Both the position numbers and the translations under genes were made by a program. The notes beneath the pieces were generated by a model that ran no database searches, was not told the DNA's origin, and saw only the letters and a list, made by a program, of their open reading frames with translations. From JAVKFF01 sp040226215 (lineage in GTDB: Bacteria; Pseudomonadota; Alphaproteobacteria; DSM-16000; Inquilinaceae), in the NCBI GenBank assembly GCA_040226215.1, contig JAVKFF010000164.1, forward strand, positions 1 through 14,705: DNA of 14,705 nt, written 5' to 3'. Of this stretch, positions 14,667-14,705 are shown in pieces (the stretch's first letter is position 1; every line of letters begins with the position of its first letter).

Positions 14667-14705
14667 TCGACACAAGAATTTGATATCACTGTAGAAAAAG
14701 TTTAG
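14667..14705. other. AT-rich end of the window, no gene seen
   Basis: After the repeats the base composition turns sharply AT-rich (for example TTTGATATCAC and GAAAAAGTTTAG). This is unlike the rest of the window and could be a promoter region of a gene beyond the edge. Too little is visible to assign boxes. Confidence 0.4.

Noticed and set aside
14283..14683. Several overlapping open frames on both strands with repeated peptides such as FRTERSGDAEPRA and RFRISAALRAERR
   Set aside because: They are translations of the two palindromic repeats. The same peptide recurs because the DNA recurs, and no ribosome binding sites or domains support them.

Overview
The window is GC-rich DNA with tightly packed genes, and it looks like an alphaproteobacterial chromosome. 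The strongest taxonomic marker is a MipZ-type ParA ATPase, a division-site regulator largely confined to Alphaproteobacteria. A TAXI-type TRAP transporter and a Pam18/TIM14-like J-protein fit the same group, perhaps Rhodospirillales or a relative. The order-level guess is inference. I see no rRNA, tRNA, CRISPR array, transposase or integrase.

Left part, minus strand (1-7362). From the divergent region near 7.4 kb leftward the genes are: a TAXI solute-binding protein; an intercistronic stem-loop; a fused DctQM TRAP permease; a DUF1761 membrane protein overlapping it by 8 bp; and an AMP-forming acyl-CoA synthetase 4 bp further on. This reads as one uptake-and-activation operon: a carboxylate is captured in the periplasm, imported with an ion gradient and made into a CoA thioester. 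Next come a tiny Tat-exported protein with its own intrinsic terminator, and an SPFH protein carrying a C-terminal GYF-like domain. The start of another minus-strand gene may lie at the extreme left edge.

Middle, plus strand (7658-10055). mipZ is followed by a VWA-domain protein and, through an ATGA overlap, by a membrane-anchored J-domain protein whose C-terminal domain resembles mitochondrial Pam18/TIM14. The role of the last two is not known to me, and their link to a division ATPase is the most interesting gene-level signal here.

Right part, plus strand (10190-14320). galU, ugd and a phosphomannomutase/phosphoglucomutase form a sugar-nucleotide module. It interconverts hexose 6- and 1-phosphates, makes UDP-glucose and oxidises it to UDP-glucuronate for envelope or extracellular polysaccharide. 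A small cupin protein follows.

Right end (14321-14705). This stretch is non-coding. It holds two direct copies of a long imperfect palindrome whose flanks are almost identical, while their centres differ in sequence yet stay self-complementary. A third, related small hairpin and an AT-rich tail follow.
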